From: Acanthosoma haemorrhoidale
Taxonomy: Eukaryota > Arthropoda > Insecta > Hemiptera > Acanthosomatidae
Direction: 5' to 3'
NCBI GenBank assembly: GCA_930367205.1
Contig: OV884011.1
Location: 118,665,866 to 118,729,865, forward strand
DNA: 64,000 nucleotides
The translations under genes were made by a program, and so were the position numbers. Below the pieces are notes generated by a model. The model was not told where the DNA came from, did not search any database, and worked only from the letters and a program-made list of their open reading frames with translations. The stretch's first letter is position 1; every line of letters begins with the position of its first letter. Shown in pieces: positions 33,901 to 45,523 of this stretch.

Positions 33901-35879
33901 AAGTACCAAATTACAATAAAGCAGACAAAAACAAATAAGTAATATTTCGTGAAAAAGTATTAGCCGACTGTTATAACTGTTAGTACTATTATCCTGTCTA
34001 CAGCTGTTGTTAGACAACCAATCCAAGATTCAAGTGACAGGAAACATATTGATTATTGTGATAAGAAATAAGCTGTACATTTCATTCAGTTGATAGGTGA
34101 GCTCTGAGGTGCCTGAATTATTATTGTGATAAGAAATAAGCTGCACATTTCATTCAGTTGATAGATGAGCTCTGAAATTCCTGAATTATTATTGTGATAA
34201 GAAATGAGCTGTACATTTCATTCAGTTGATAGATAAGCTCTGAGGTCCCTGAATTATTCTTGTGATAGGAAATAAGCTGTACATTTCATTCAGTTGATAG
34301 ATGAGCTCTGAAATGCCTGAATTATTATTGTGATAAGAAATAAGCTGTACATTTCATTCAGTTGATAGGTGAGCTCTGAGGTGCCTGAATTATTCTTGTG
34401 ATAGGAAATAAGCTGTACATTTCATTCAGTTGATAGGTGAGCTCTGAGGTGCCTGAATTATTATTGTGATAAGAAATAAGCTGTACATTTCATTCAGTTG
34501 ATAGATGAGCTCTGAAATGCCTGAATTATTATTGTGATAAGAAATGAGCTGTACATTTCATTCAGTTGATAGATAAGCTCTGAGGTCCCTGAATTATTCT
34601 TGTGATAAGAAATAAGCTGTACATTTCATTCAGTTGATAGATAAGCTCTGAAATGCCTGAATTATTATTGTGATAAGAAATAAGCTGTACATTTCATTCA
34701 GTTGATAGGTGAGCTCTGAGGTGCCTGAATTATTATTGTGATAAGAAATAAGCTGTACATTTCATTCAGTTGATAGATGAGCTCTGAAATGCCTGAATTA
34801 TTATTGTGATAAAAAATAAGCTGTACATTTCATTCAGTTGATAGATGAGCTCTGAAATGCCTGAATTATTATTGTGATAAGAAATAAGCTGTACATTTCA
34901 TTCAGTTGATAGGTGAGCTCTGAGGTGCCTGAATTATTATTGTGATAAGAAATAAGCTGTACATTTCATTCAGTTGATAGATAGATGAGCCCTGAAATGC
35001 CTGAATTATTATTGTGATAAGAAATAAGCTGTACATTTCATTCAGTTGATAGGTGAGCTCTGAGGTGCCTGAATTATTATTCCTCGTCTTCTCGGGTACA
35101 GGCGCCAACAGAACGTTATTTAATTCTGTTCAATTTATTTCCAACATCTGAGTCTCTTACTGCCTCAAATAAATACCTAAGGCAGCTGTTTGGCCAATCT
35201 CTTTGCTAGATTAATTTCATCTGTGAACCCACTATAATTTCGATGATCATTAGAGCAGCGATGAGACATTAATTACTATCTATTTGTCAGTGTGTAATTC
35301 AATTGCCGAGGCCCTGGTACACACAAATGGAAGAAAGTTTAACACAACTTATCCGGTTAATAAAGAACAGGCATTGACGAATTTATTTTTTTTACTAATT
35401 TATAGGGGAATGTTGGTTCACAATAAAAAAAACTAATGGTACTCAAGAAATCAATGCCTGCCAAAAGAAACTTCTTGCAAAGTATATGATAAATTAACTA
35501 AAATATGAATTTTTTTGACATGTCTGTATAGATTCCAATTCAGTCGATTCCAATTTCCCGATTCGAATTTATTCCAATTCACTGGCATTCTTATTTATAG
35601 TGTATTATAAATGTTTCATTATTCATATTGCATTTATTTATGGAAAAAATCTTGTCTACGAAAAAATATTTAAGATACGTATATGGTTTGTTAACGATCA
35701 TGAAATTGGAAGATATTCATGATTATCGTAAATTCCTTTTTTTTATTTATTAATTGATTTTTCTATGATAATTTTTTTTTTTTTTTAATAGGTATTCAGT
35801 GGACCCGTTTCCAGGACGAGGTACCACCAAGCCCAGAGAGCTGGGAGTGAAGCTTGGGCTGTACTCACAGGACTCGTAG
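12955..35879 (+). CDS. unrecognised seven-exon host gene, serine-rich coiled-coil protein
   Basis: Predicted from splice signals and phase. Exons: 12955-13004, 16016-16096, 16220-16278, 16369-16452, 17139-17282, 22505-22763, 35792-35879 (TAG). All introns are GT-AG, all phases agree, and the sum is 765 nt (254 residues plus stop). Start MASSGGNILK; exons 2-3 give a charged helical stretch (INIVALKLELEKND); exon 5 is Lys-rich (GKSALKSVKGRPKK); exon 6 has a run of ten Ser in an acidic Ser/Glu segment, then a helix RKRDDLIRILKENSEILGRF; exon 7 ends RELGVKLGLYSQDS. No signal peptide or membrane segment. Probably intracellular; function unknown. Further exons in the 13-kb last intron cannot be excluded. 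Exon 1 is the least certain, exons 4-7 the best. AATAAA at 36205 could be the polyadenylation signal. Confidence 0.6.
13733..14570 (+). pseudogene. Jockey-like non-LTR retrotransposon fragment, 3' end
   Basis: Translates to a reverse transcriptase palm piece (PSTPHAFLSTIADDTGVLST, catalytic ADD; the first residue of FADD is Ile), then after deletions and frame changes to VWTYGIELWGTAKKS and a 3' UTR ending in an A-rich AATAAA-containing tail near 14570. Nearly the same protein occurs on the other strand at 27168-27590 (FADDTAVLSSHSDPDIASHN), so both belong to one family. This copy lies in intron 1 of the seven-exon gene. It has lost the region between the RT palm and the C-terminus and is non-functional. 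Confidence 0.75.
17715..17950 (+). repeat. 3' end of a non-LTR retrotransposon with poly(A) tail
   Basis: Ends in an uninterrupted run of about 27 A (17920-17947), the mark of target-primed reverse transcription. The preceding sequence matches other family 3' ends in the window: CCTTCAAATAGG with following CTCC/AGTGAAAGG resembles 31090-31125, and CCTATTTTTATAAGTTTCAG resembles 47670-47695. It lies in intron 5 of the seven-exon gene. Confidence 0.6.
20014..20302. repeat. foldback element with perfect 76-bp inverted arms
   Basis: 20014-20089 and 20227-20302 are exact reverse complements by eye (outer end GGTGTTCTTCGTTGC), separated by about 137 bp of AT-rich sequence. A transcript would form a long perfect hairpin. 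It resembles a foldback or MITE insertion or a recent inverted duplication. No clear target duplication was found. It lies in intron 5 of the seven-exon gene. Confidence 0.8.
20780..21475 (+). pseudogene. degenerate non-LTR retrotransposon, RT to C-terminus (RTE-like)
   Basis: Stop-filled but recognisable across frames. Near 20865 a GVRQGD-like RT motif reads EVRQGN. Near 21040 LTYGLRYGAWD resembles the YG-W thumb segment. 21115-21230 reads RRIYVPVYVGENWRERRN, then an ALAKGED-like tail. Near 21290 KLWWKDRVV resembles the common R-x-K-L-R-W-x-D motif. The end near 21470 has a Q-H-R-K-Q segment. These are typical of the C-terminal half of RTE/LINE ORF2. Many stops and frame changes make it dead. 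Clade assignment is tentative. Confidence 0.55.
21486..22142 (+). repeat. dispersed repeat, copy A (LTR- or 5' UTR-like)
   Basis: Shares ordered blocks with copy B on the opposite strand at 31457-32300: CGTTAACTACATAAGATAAA at the left end, CTGTACCTCTTCTC with AACATAGTG and ATTGTCGGGG in the middle, ATGGAGTCAGAT, and GACCCGACAGG at the right end. It begins TGTAGCGACCGTTAAC. GTGACGACCCGACAGG resembles a retroelement primer-binding region, so this may be an LTR plus leader; a 5' UTR and ORF1 start of a non-LTR element is the alternative. 21680-21880 is unusually GC-rich. It lies in intron 5. Confidence 0.55.
24960..25461 (-). pseudogene. pogo/Tigger-like DNA transposon, 3' part
   Basis: The minus-strand ORF 25147-25461 ends in the pattern typical of pogo/Tigger transposase C-termini: an acidic stretch SQEEDDVDGEG, then SPAELLMIEPLRDR, then LKQETVNQFF. 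About 185 bp further on, the plus-strand sequence from 24960 reads CAGTACAACCTCGTTTATCC with ATCCGGATAA shortly after, a good match to Tigger/pogo terminal inverted repeats. The DDE core and 5' end are not visible, so it is a truncated copy. In intron 6 of the seven-exon gene. Confidence 0.65.
26862..29940 (-). pseudogene. Jockey-like non-LTR retrotransposon, truncated and frameshifted
   Basis: Minus-strand order: ORF1 C-terminus with CCHC knuckles (CHNCQAYGHTKIYC, then CVKCSEEN) at about 29850-29935, continuing in 29472-29831 as CSMCALPSRPPGNYKGCEAY; ORF2 APE-type endonuclease pieces at 29202-29399 (NIDVVLITKTRLTSK) and 28787-29038 (ELNAKHQHWGS); a linker at 28072-28827; RT at 27571-28071 (SYRPISLLPVLSKLFEKFLL) and 27168-27590 (FLAIFADDTAVLSS); C-terminus and 3' UTR to about 26862. 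At least four frame changes and internal stops. Truncated at the 5' side within ORF1, and at the 3' side compared with the 13733-14570 copy. Lies antisense in intron 6 of the seven-exon gene. Confidence 0.85.
30031..30137. repeat. small hairpin MITE with about 33-bp inverted repeats
   Basis: 30031-30063 and 30105-30137 are imperfect reverse complements (outer part AAGGCTAGGCCGCACAAAA against AAGAATAGGCCACACAAAA; inner part CTGAGTTAACAG against CTGAGTTAGCAG) with a 41-bp loop. Size and structure fit a MITE. The parent transposon was not recognised. Confidence 0.6.
30364..31160 (+). pseudogene. non-LTR retrotransposon fragment, ORF2 C-terminus and 3' UTR
   Basis: Two overlapping frames give the Jockey-type RT thumb/C-terminus: SLRLKLLIYQSVRRPAVWNS, then after a frame change QNENQRSALLHTLFGEMKAP and FEVPTITEAIRRHVRFFTPR. 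The 3' UTR around 31003-31125 matches 17715-17947 in several blocks and ends near an A-rich tract at 31145-31155. It is antisense to the neighbouring Jockey copy. The frameshift and missing upstream RT show it is inactive. Confidence 0.65.
31457..32300 (-). repeat. dispersed repeat, copy B
   Basis: Minus-strand homologue of 21486-22142, with shared blocks in the same order: CGTTAACTACAT-AGATAAAT, CTGTACCTCTTCTCCTGAAC, ATTGTCGGGGTAAATA, ATGGAGTCAGAT and GACCCGACAGG. The middle is longer than in copy A, suggesting an insertion in B or a deletion in A. The two copies form a 9-kb-spaced inverted pair inside introns 5 and 6 of the same gene. Confidence 0.55.
34051..35083. repeat. minisatellite, 68-bp unit, about 15 copies
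   Basis: A 68-bp unit (containing AAATAAGCTGTACATTTCAT and a GAGCTC word) recurs about 15 times with constant spacing. One unit near 34977 carries an extra GATA tetranucleotide. Two main variants, GGTGAGCTCTGAGGTGCC and GATGAGCTCTGAAATGCC, with rarer GATAAGCTC versions, tend to alternate, so the array probably expanded partly as multi-unit blocks. Reading frames within it are by-products. It lies just before the last exon of the seven-exon gene. Confidence 0.95.
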
Positions 35880-36204
35880 CCAACGCATACACCCTACCAC
35901 GGGCTTTCCAAATAGATCTTGTACTTCTCATCTTATACATATATATAGGTCATACGTAAAAATACAATACATACAAAAGTATAATGCTGGTCTGTATATT
36001 AATATGATATATAAGTAAATATCAATTCATATCTTCGTTGAAAAAAAAAAATTGAAGTCAGCTGTCTGACGTTCTCTGAATTTGAATTAACTTATAGACT
36101 ATATCACCGTCTTAATAATTTCTTATCACGTGTTCTGTCGTCGACCATGAAACTAGTAAGTAAACAATGTAACACCAGCAATTATTATGAAAAATTATCG
36201 CAAT

Positions 36205-36210
36205 AATAAA
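36205..36210 (+). terminator. candidate polyadenylation signal of the seven-exon gene
   Basis: AATAAA 326 bp after the TAG stop. Such hexamers are common by chance in AT-rich DNA. Confidence 0.25.
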
Positions 36211-39200
36211 TATAAAATTTTAATTTCTGTCTCAAGTATAGTATTTATGCTGGCAAATATTGTAAGGTTTCGGTAAGCTTTGGTTATCTGGACTTTTAAA
36301 CACTTCAAATTGGTTATTTTTTATTAAACCTAAAAATCTCATATTTTATAGATCAAGCCTAAATTATAGATACAACTTTTTTTTAACCATATAGGGCAAT
36401 GTTCAATCCCTCACAAAATATGTACCACTAAAGATAATTACCTATTTTTCAGCATCCGCTTACACAACTTGAGAGCAATAAAAACAATTAATGAAACATA
36501 AGTTATTATTTATTAATGAATTTAGAGAACGGCAGCCCATTAGTTCGCTTTTCTGGTTCACCCGAACCTAAATATACGGTCCAGCTCTGTGTAAATTAAT
36601 GTAAATATAGAGAGTGTACAGTCCAGTAGACGAGGTGGCCTGCTTGTCTGAACTGGACCGTTGTTAAGACTTAACCTTCAATATTACTGCCTATGAGTTG
36701 GGCTATTAGCAACAAACCATGTAGCGTACATCTGTAGGCATATAAATTTGTGTATCTTCTGTATTTAAGAAGTTTCGGAGCTTAAGTTATTAGATTATTT
36801 AGTATAGTTTAAAATATTTTGGGTTATGTTGTAATAGAACGAGCTTCTGTTTTCTTTAGTAGATCTCAGCTCCTTTACTTAAATATATCAACTTGCCTAT
36901 ATGTATGGTTGAAGGTCGAGGGGGTTCAGTATAGTGGTTTTATGGTTTCAAATGTTTACATAATTGTGCTCTTGATATTTTACAACGTGATTCTTCCGAA
37001 ATGGAAATAGATGTGATGTCGTATAGATTGATTGACCCTTCATGAATGACATTCAATGACAGAAAACGGAAGTGTTTAAACATTCCAAGCATCCTGAAAC
37101 AGAAAAAAATTCATTCATTAAAGTCCTTTTCATTTCATTCATTAATAATCAAATAATCAAAATAATCAAAAATTCATTAATAATCGCTGAGCACATTTCC
37201 CATTCTGATAAATAGCTAATAGTGAAAGGCAACATACTTATAAATTTTTCTTAGGTTGACACCGGCTTTCAAAAGAGATTTGACTATTGATAGAGATATT
37301 GTTATAGGATGTTATTCTGGTTGAACAAACAATTTTGACTTGTCTATTAGAGTTCAGGAGGTCTCGCTGTCAGTTGCGCTAAAACTGTTAATGGTGATTT
37401 GTGAACAGTGTATTGGTTATTATTGTCTATATGAGGGAGTTACATGGTTTTTATGTCGGAAAGGATGAAGTATAAAAACGAGAAATCATATCACTTTAAA
37501 GATTTACCATTAAATTGGCTTTCCCCAGAAAGTAAATAAGAAAAAATCTTGACCAACGGTCCTTTGGAAAACACACTTTGGAGACTAATCCATTTTCAGC
37601 ACACCACAGCACACTTATACTTACCAGTATTTCGAGTCTTTCAGGATCCCTTTAACTTATCAACCCACAACCCCTCACCATTGCAAACTCTCACCGTAAT
37701 GTGTAGGATACTAATGGTAAATCTAATTCTTATTATCAAACAGAAGTCCGAAATCCTTTCAGGATATGTCCATTAACACTTCCTTTAAAATATATAGAAC
37801 TGTTGTATTGTAATTTTTAGTTGTTTTTTTTTTAATCCGATGATAGCCACATATATAAGGATTATACGAATCTAGGTTGAAATTTTCTCATTGCATCGTG
37901 AGAAGAAACACATCTACTGCTTATATGAGATACGTTGAGAAAAGCCCGATTATTGGAAAAGTAATACAATGTGACAAGCCCCTTAACCATCTTGAATATG
38001 GTGAAAAAGCAGAAAACTGATCTAACATACGCTGATATGTTGTGAAAATAATTTCTTAACCACTTAGACGATGTCTAAACTGTACAAATATACAATAATA
38101 AAATAAGTATATACAAATATACGTTTCCTTTAAGGTTTTATTGGATATCGTTTTGATGAAGGGTCTCTAGCAATGATACCACTCCACTCCTTATTACGTA
38201 ATTTTTATCAGATCCAAGAATCCAGAAACTTGTCTGTTATGAAAAATGGGACACTTTTAGCGTAGCACACTAATACTACAATAATTTTTAAATAACTTTA
38301 TTGTCAAAAACGGTTCACTAGAACTCTTCTTTCTTAGTAAACTGGTGAAACGTTTAATCACCAGCTATCGCCAAGAAAATTTTCCAAATTAATTTTAAAT
38401 TAGTAATTAGTTACTTTTATTCCGGGAATAGCCTTTCTTCATTTTTTTTTATTTTGTGACAATCCCGGAAACTCTTCCTTATTTAAGTTATTTATATACT
38501 AGAGTCACCATGACTTATTTCAAAGCTGTTTCTTATTTAGAGTAGTTCAAGGTCAGAGGTGATCATTACGAAGAAGAATAATTTAACACAGCTTGCTATC
38601 ATTACATTTTCAGTAGACTCCTCATCCGTCTTCAACCCCCTGATCATGACAAGTATTCTGTTAAAACGCTAGAAGTAAAACAATTACAAAAGTGGAGCAT
38701 GTATTTATCAAAACTACACTAACAACGAGCAATAATTGTATGTTTTGCGTCAGTTGTTACTGTAACTGGTTCAAATGTAATAAACCCAATTCCAAACCAC
38801 ACCGTGGCCTCATTTAATTGAACTACTGCTGAGTACATTAAATGCTACAGGCCCTTGATAGCCTGCCCCACCTGCCCTTGCCTAAATACATAACAGTTAT
38901 ATGAGGTAATATGTTTATTTCATTTAGTACCCCAGTCTTCAAACGCTGCACTCCACATATTGAGTTAATTTTTGCACGTTATTTACACCAATGTGAGTGA
39001 GCTAAGGCTTAAGTTCGAGTTAGTTTTATTATACAGTAAGCCTCACGCCTTAAGCTCTTTTTAGTTATATTTTTGAATAAAAAATAACGAATTCAAAGTA
39101 TTATATCATATGATCACTTACATATATCATACGTAGGTACGTATAAGGTTATATGATACATATGAGATGGCCATATAAAAATACATTTTAAGCGCTAGTT

Positions 39201-42200
39201 TTTTCGTGGCCACTAAGCACGAAAATGAAAGAGGTTAGTTAGTAGGTTACGAAGTATGAAAAAGGTTAGACCCTTTTTCATAGTTTCCTTCAACTTTTGC
39301 TCCCTGATGTGGAATGAAGAATACTTTTCAATAGTCTTAGTAGCTAGGAAAATAAGATAAAAGGTTGCATTGCAAATGCATTTCCAAAAGTTAAACAAGT
39401 GAACTCCAACAATGCAGACATATTTTTAACTAATCCAAACCGCCTACATCGACTCAATATATTTATATTTGGTTATAAAAACCCATTATTTGTAGCTTGA
39501 ACAAAATCAAACTCCTAAGACCTTTGCCCATTTATCTTCTTTTTTTTTCAAAGTAGACATACATTACTGAATTATTGCCTGGTGCTTCTTGTAATACTGT
39601 AGAGGTGCACTAACAAAACATATACTTTTTAAAAAAAATTTCTCACATAATGATAAACATTTTTCTTTTCAATTTTATATTAGGCCGTTTACCTTGAATC
39701 TTAAAAATTAATTGGTGAACTTTTATTTTTACTGAATTCGAAATCATAAAGGCTACTTATCTGTTATTTTTTGTTCATAAAATGGATCCTTTTCTATGAA
39801 TAACTTACTTAATGTTGGAACAGTTTTTCTTGTCTGCTTTGGTCTAACACCATTATCACTCAATGAACTCTACATAAAAGACCTTTTTTTGTGTGTGTTT
39901 AGTACAATTCACATTTAATTAAAACTTCTTTATCTGCAAAAATACCACCACGATGGTCACGAAGTAGGATTCAAATTTCGTTTATGAAAAGCGAGACGAA
40001 GCATGCCGAAGCACTACCCCCCTTCCTCCTCTCTTTCCGTTCTCGGAAAATTAACCACCCTTTTATTATGGGGACAGGGTGAGGAACACTTTATTTATTC
40101 GCAAAGTGATGCTAACCAACTATAATGAGTTATTACAAAATAGCAAACTTATCAATCCTGAAACGGTGATTAATATTTTATTACCAGTCAAATAAAATTT
40201 TTAAAACCAAAAGAAGAAGAAAAATTTAATGAAAATAACAAGATAGTTTCCTATATGTAGAGATGTGCAGTTCCCACAGCATCAAGAATTTTCGTTTCTG
40301 CGTGATGCATTAGTACGATCTACTTTGTAATTGATTACAAGAAATTATTAAAGTTCTGGGTAAGTTAATATATTTACACGTTCAATAAATTGGATTTCGG
40401 AATATGAATTCAGCTAAATTTTTGTAGTAGTTGTTGAAGAAAATAATGGTGTTTTTTGGTTTGTTGTTTTGAGAAGCGGCTTTTTTCATTGTTAGTACGT
40501 ATCCTCAAATCCTGAATCACTTATATCGCACTAAATGCATCTGGTGAACGTTTCTGATCATCAAAAGCAACTGATTTCAAAACTTGTGTCGTGTGTAATC
40601 CCAAAAAATATAATAGATTAATAAAAAAAAAGACAGCAATGTGATAGCTACACCAAACTAATCCCACTTGTAAGCAATGGGTTTTTAAGGTTTTGTCTCG
40701 TAATTGTTTTTGTTTTGTTTTTTCCTGATTTTACTGTGCACCAAAGTAAACAGACACCGCAAACTGGTGGGTTTGAGATTATATTATTATATGAAATAAT
40801 TTAACTTCATATGTAAACATTGGATCAGAACATTGGGTGATAATTTATATGGTAATATAATTGGATAGGTCATTATTCGACGTGATGAAGTTGGGTAAGC
40901 GGGAAAATCCACTTAGCCTGAAAACATTCAACACTGAACAGAACATTGTTTGTTCGATCCTCATCTTATTAGACATATTTATTGCAAAGAGGTATCATAG
41001 TTTCAATTCTCACTTGATTATTTAAAAACTACAATATTTGGGTAGATGCAGACCATCCCAAATACCACACATGTAATAATGTTTTACTATCAAGTATGAA
41101 TAGGTTACACTTCCGAGCACGCATCTTATGGACGGCGTAATTCCAAATGGTTGGCTATGGAAAAAAGAAAATATGAATTCTCAATTTGTCCAGGTCCTCC
41201 ACTTGACTGTTAAGTCCTTTCACGACTTGATTAGGGATTTTATTTGACTGGAGGTAAAGGATAGCTACCATCAGAAGTAAGGCGATAAGGTAATCCATCC
41301 GTGTAAGGGTTTTGCTGCCGTAAGGGCTGACCACAACACGACTTGCTCTACCAACCTATCTCATGTCAATAAGTCTTTTCCCATCTCCTACCTAGTCATC
41401 TTGGTGATCTGTCTGCCTATCAGTCATGGAATTAGTCCCTCACTCATGTTGTCAAGGCGTATTAGAGTATTATACAGCTCCAGTTTGTTTTCGCATATCT
41501 GTTATTCGGCTTACTTTTGAGGTGGTCCGCTGACTTAAATAAGATTATGCGATTTTTTTATTTATATTAAACTCACTCCCCAAGTATATAAATCTAGTCA
41601 CTTTTTTTAAATATGTAGGGAGGGGCCAACAGTACCTTCTTCACCTAAAGCCTCAAACATATCCAGTGACACAGTCTTCGATGCATTTACTTCCAAGTCG
41701 CTTACCTGTTTCTTTCTGTAACTTTTTCTTGTTAAATGTGGAGGGTATCCGACATGTTTTATTGATTTCTTAAAAAATGCCCATTTGTCTGCACTCCAGA
41801 CTCCCCTACCACTTGGTCGGGGCTCAAATTAAACAAAAAGCATCCCTGACCATACCTGATTGCTTAATTCCACCTACACCTGCTCTATTCAATAATTGAT
41901 TTTTGATTTACTTATTCAGAAAGCACATTAATGAAGGTCAACTAATATATGTATGGGATTATATAGTATATGTATACTGCAGCATACGTTTAGTGCCAAT
42001 TAATTTGTCATATTCCATCACACCAAATCTTAGTTTCTTCCACTATGCCTCATTCTGGCACTGAAAGTTGTAAATAATTTTCCAAATAGAGACTTGTGTC
42101 TTCCCACAATTATTACTGCTATCCTTATCCTTATCCTTATGCTTGGGGCTATCCCAAGGATGTCTTTTTTTTTATTATTGAACCATTTTTACAACTGATA

Positions 42201-42835
42201 TTTCCCTCATTTAGGTATCTTGCAGTGAAAGAATCATTATTTATAATAATATTTGGAGTTTTGTTTCCCCGAGTTATTTTTATTAAAACACCTAAGTTTT
42301 CAATGGTTTAACAGCTGTTTTAAGTCGCGGAGTGGCAGCCGTGGTAGTAACAGCTCAACTAACCAGGTGAAGACAATCGTTCCAACAATCGGAAAAGTTT
42401 GCGCTTTCAAACAATAAATTGTGGGCTATCCAAATTTATTTAAAGTTTAAGGTACACCCAACTACCAGCTAATACTCCTAGGAAATAAAGTAAAAGAAGC
42501 AAAAATCATTAAAATTAAAAAAATCGTTAAATAAATATTAATTGGCTACACAATGGGAATAAATTTTTAGGGACCTAATTACTAAATATTTCTCTATTTT
42601 AGTAATACTCTCTAGATAGTTATTCGATATAAAAATGTATATAGTACACAACTATTACCCTTTAAATATGAATCATTCTCGTATGTAGTTAACCTGAACC
42701 CGGAAAGCATTTAACTGAGTCCCAAAAAGTGAAACACCAAAACAAAAAATAGAACCCATGGAGAAGTTATCTGTAAGACATGATGCTATGGTATGGATAT
42801 TGCATACTTCGTTTCATTGCAGGCTAACTACAGTA
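36211..42835. other. 6.6 kb without a recognisable gene
   Basis: AT-rich, no convincing ORF or exon. About 41580-41900 has faint RT-like words on the minus strand (LEVNASKTVSLDMFEA) that might be a very old non-LTR remnant. A short ATTCATT-rich stretch at 37090-37185 is simple repeat. Confidence 0.5.
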
Positions 42836-42930
42836 CGAGGGTGGTCTGGAAAGTTTCCGACCTAACAAAGCTTTTATTTATTTTATTATCATCTTCATGT
42901 TGAGGTTGGAAACTTTTCAGTCCACCTGTG
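42836..42930. mobile_element. 95-bp mariner-type MITE
   Basis: Terminal inverted repeats of about 28 bp: the left starts CGAGGGTGGTCTGGAAAGTT, the right (reverse complement) CACAGGTGGACTGAAAAGTT, both continuing TTCC-ACCT. Flanked by TA on each side (42834-42835 and 42931-42932), the target duplication of Tc1/mariner elements. No coding capacity. Confidence 0.75.
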
Positions 42931-42932
42931 TA

Positions 42933-45489
42933 CTCCTAACTTACTCCGTCGACTTAACTGTATTTCCTACTTAACGAGGCTTTGTTGACAACCATAATGA
43001 ATAATTAAGAGGCAATAAATTCGATTCATGGTCTGAATATTAATTGCATTGTGTCCTATTATATGTTTTGTTCCAAATGCTTTCAAAGTTTCCATACAGT
43101 GTAGTGATTAGTGAAAACGCTTCATTAGGTTTGGAGTTCTATAAGGCTTAGAACTTAGATGTGGGACTTCATCTCTGAAATATACATATTAATATTTCTT
43201 TTCATGGACATCATCTACTAATATTTTGTACCACATTGTGATTACCTGTATAATTTTTTGGGACTTTAAAATTTCTGAGTGAGACAATATTGGCACTAAT
43301 GAAGAATCTATATTGCGTGCAAAGTTCTACGTTGCTATGTCTTGAGCTGTGAAAAGTTCATTTCTATCAAAAAAAGAGTGCTCCAGAATGAAACGATAGA
43401 CATTTAGGAGTTTTGGAAAAATTTCCATCTCATTTTAAAAATAAAAACAAATAAAGCCACTATACTTTACATACAACATTTAGATTTAATTGACAATAAT
43501 AAATTTAATAAATTATATTTTAAGTATTAGTAATAAAATATTGTAAATCTAGCCCCATTTATTTATTTGTTATCAAGCATTAGTTATTATGTCATGTTTA
43601 TTAAAATAATTGACTAACAATTTGAAATGTAATAAATATTGAATATTGGACATTTGTGATAATACATATACATATATTATTTTTTTGCTTTTTAAACGTT
43701 TCTTAGCAAATATTTAAATGTATATAAATAGCAATTCTTAATGTAAAAATATATTTTGTGCGATTTCCCAGATTGTTCTTTATTTTCCCATCCAGTCAAG
43801 ATTCCATAGTTTTAATCTAAAAGCATTGCTTTTAAATAGTTTTTGATTGTATTTAATCTATTTCCCCTATATTATATGAAATATTGTGAATATAATGCAT
43901 ATGAACCAATACTTTTGAATAAAAATATATAACAATGAAATACCTGGCTTTGGTTATAAATACAATGAGGATGGGGGGGGGACATCCATTATAACATCTG
44001 GTAGAGTTGAACTCTTAAAGACATGGAATTCATACCCACCGAAACCAACTCCCGTTTTGAATGGCTCTGTAATCTTTCCATGTAACTACGTTATTGGATG
44101 GATTATGGAAATAATATTGAGATTGCTAAGCATACAATTATTTTGATATCGACATTACCACAATGTAGTTGGTCCCTTAAGCAGTAGTATGAATAACAGC
44201 TGTTTTGCAGTTGCCAGTCTTAACGAATGCCCTCAAACTGTAGCAGTACACTCCATTACCTAACAGCCTCGTCTTGGTTAAACCTCAGTCCCCACTCCCA
44301 GAACCGTATCTTAACTAAGGCGTTTTTTAAAATTAGTTATTACTGTATAATTTTCACATTTTCTTATTAATTCAGCATTTTATTCTTATACACATTACAT
44401 ACTTATACGATTCAGGTATTTTATTGATCAGTTATTTTCTTTAAAGCAAAATATAGATTTGTTTCTTGAATCCTACTTATTTTTTTGTGATTCCTCATTG
44501 TTTAATACTAGCTTCTTTTGGGTATTTCACAAATGGCTCTCAGGTCATGGTTTATTACATCACAAGTGGTAGTAGGCGTGGACAATCCCCCTTAGATGTA
44601 GGTTTGGTTATCCAAATCGCAACAGGCTTTCGTTCCATAGATCTGTCTTAATTGGTAACAGAGCAATTGTCCGCGTCATAATTTATAATGTAATATGGAT
44701 ATTTGTTAAAGACTTAGATTCTTTTATGGGTTACCCCATTGAGGAATATTACATTCCTTTATTAGACAATATTTTAGATATTGCTAATAAACAACTAATA
44801 GAAACAGACTTAATAAATGCAGAGCACGAAAAATAAGCAGAAGAATTTATAAAACACTGTTGCCAGCGCAAGGGAAATGAATAACAATTTTGAGAATTGT
44901 ATGGAGCAAAAGTCTAAAAATAATTTGGAGGGAGGAAATAATTTGGAATTGATAAGAGACTTGTAATGATAAGATAATTGTAAATTAGTAAACGAATGTG
45001 GATCACGAATAATCAATATAAACGTGGTGGACATAGAATCTATTCAAACAAATATTAAAAATTTTAAGGGTAACATTAATGTAGGAAATCATACGGACGA
45101 AATATTGGGTAACATAGAAGAGTCAGAATAAACGACAGAAATAACACAATCACCTAAGAACTGCAGCTCCAAAAAAGTAAGTACGTTGACGAAAGTAAAC
45201 TATATAAATTATGGATAATATTGTTTATTAGAGGTATATATCCCACTGTTGGTAAGGGGATTTTGATTTTATTAATTATGATTAGTAAATTAATTGGTTA
45301 TCCATAACATTATTGATAATTGTTTGTTATAAGCCTGCTAGTCAATTTTTTAAATATAAATTATAGATGGGTGTTCCTACTAATGAATATTATTCATGGT
45401 CTGCTTAAAATTAGTTAAATTCTATATGATTTTTGGGCACAAATATTGTTGATGTGTCTGTTTATAGATGTTAATGATAACTTCACTTT

Positions 45490-45523
<34 letters not shown>

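Noticed and set aside
34902..35108. ORF on the minus strand within the minisatellite
   Set aside because: It repeats the same peptide because it reads the 68-bp units; a by-product of the tandem repeat.
41140..41900. Possible non-LTR reverse transcriptase on the minus strand
   Set aside because: Only isolated RT-like words; no catalytic ADD motif could be placed, so not listed as an element.
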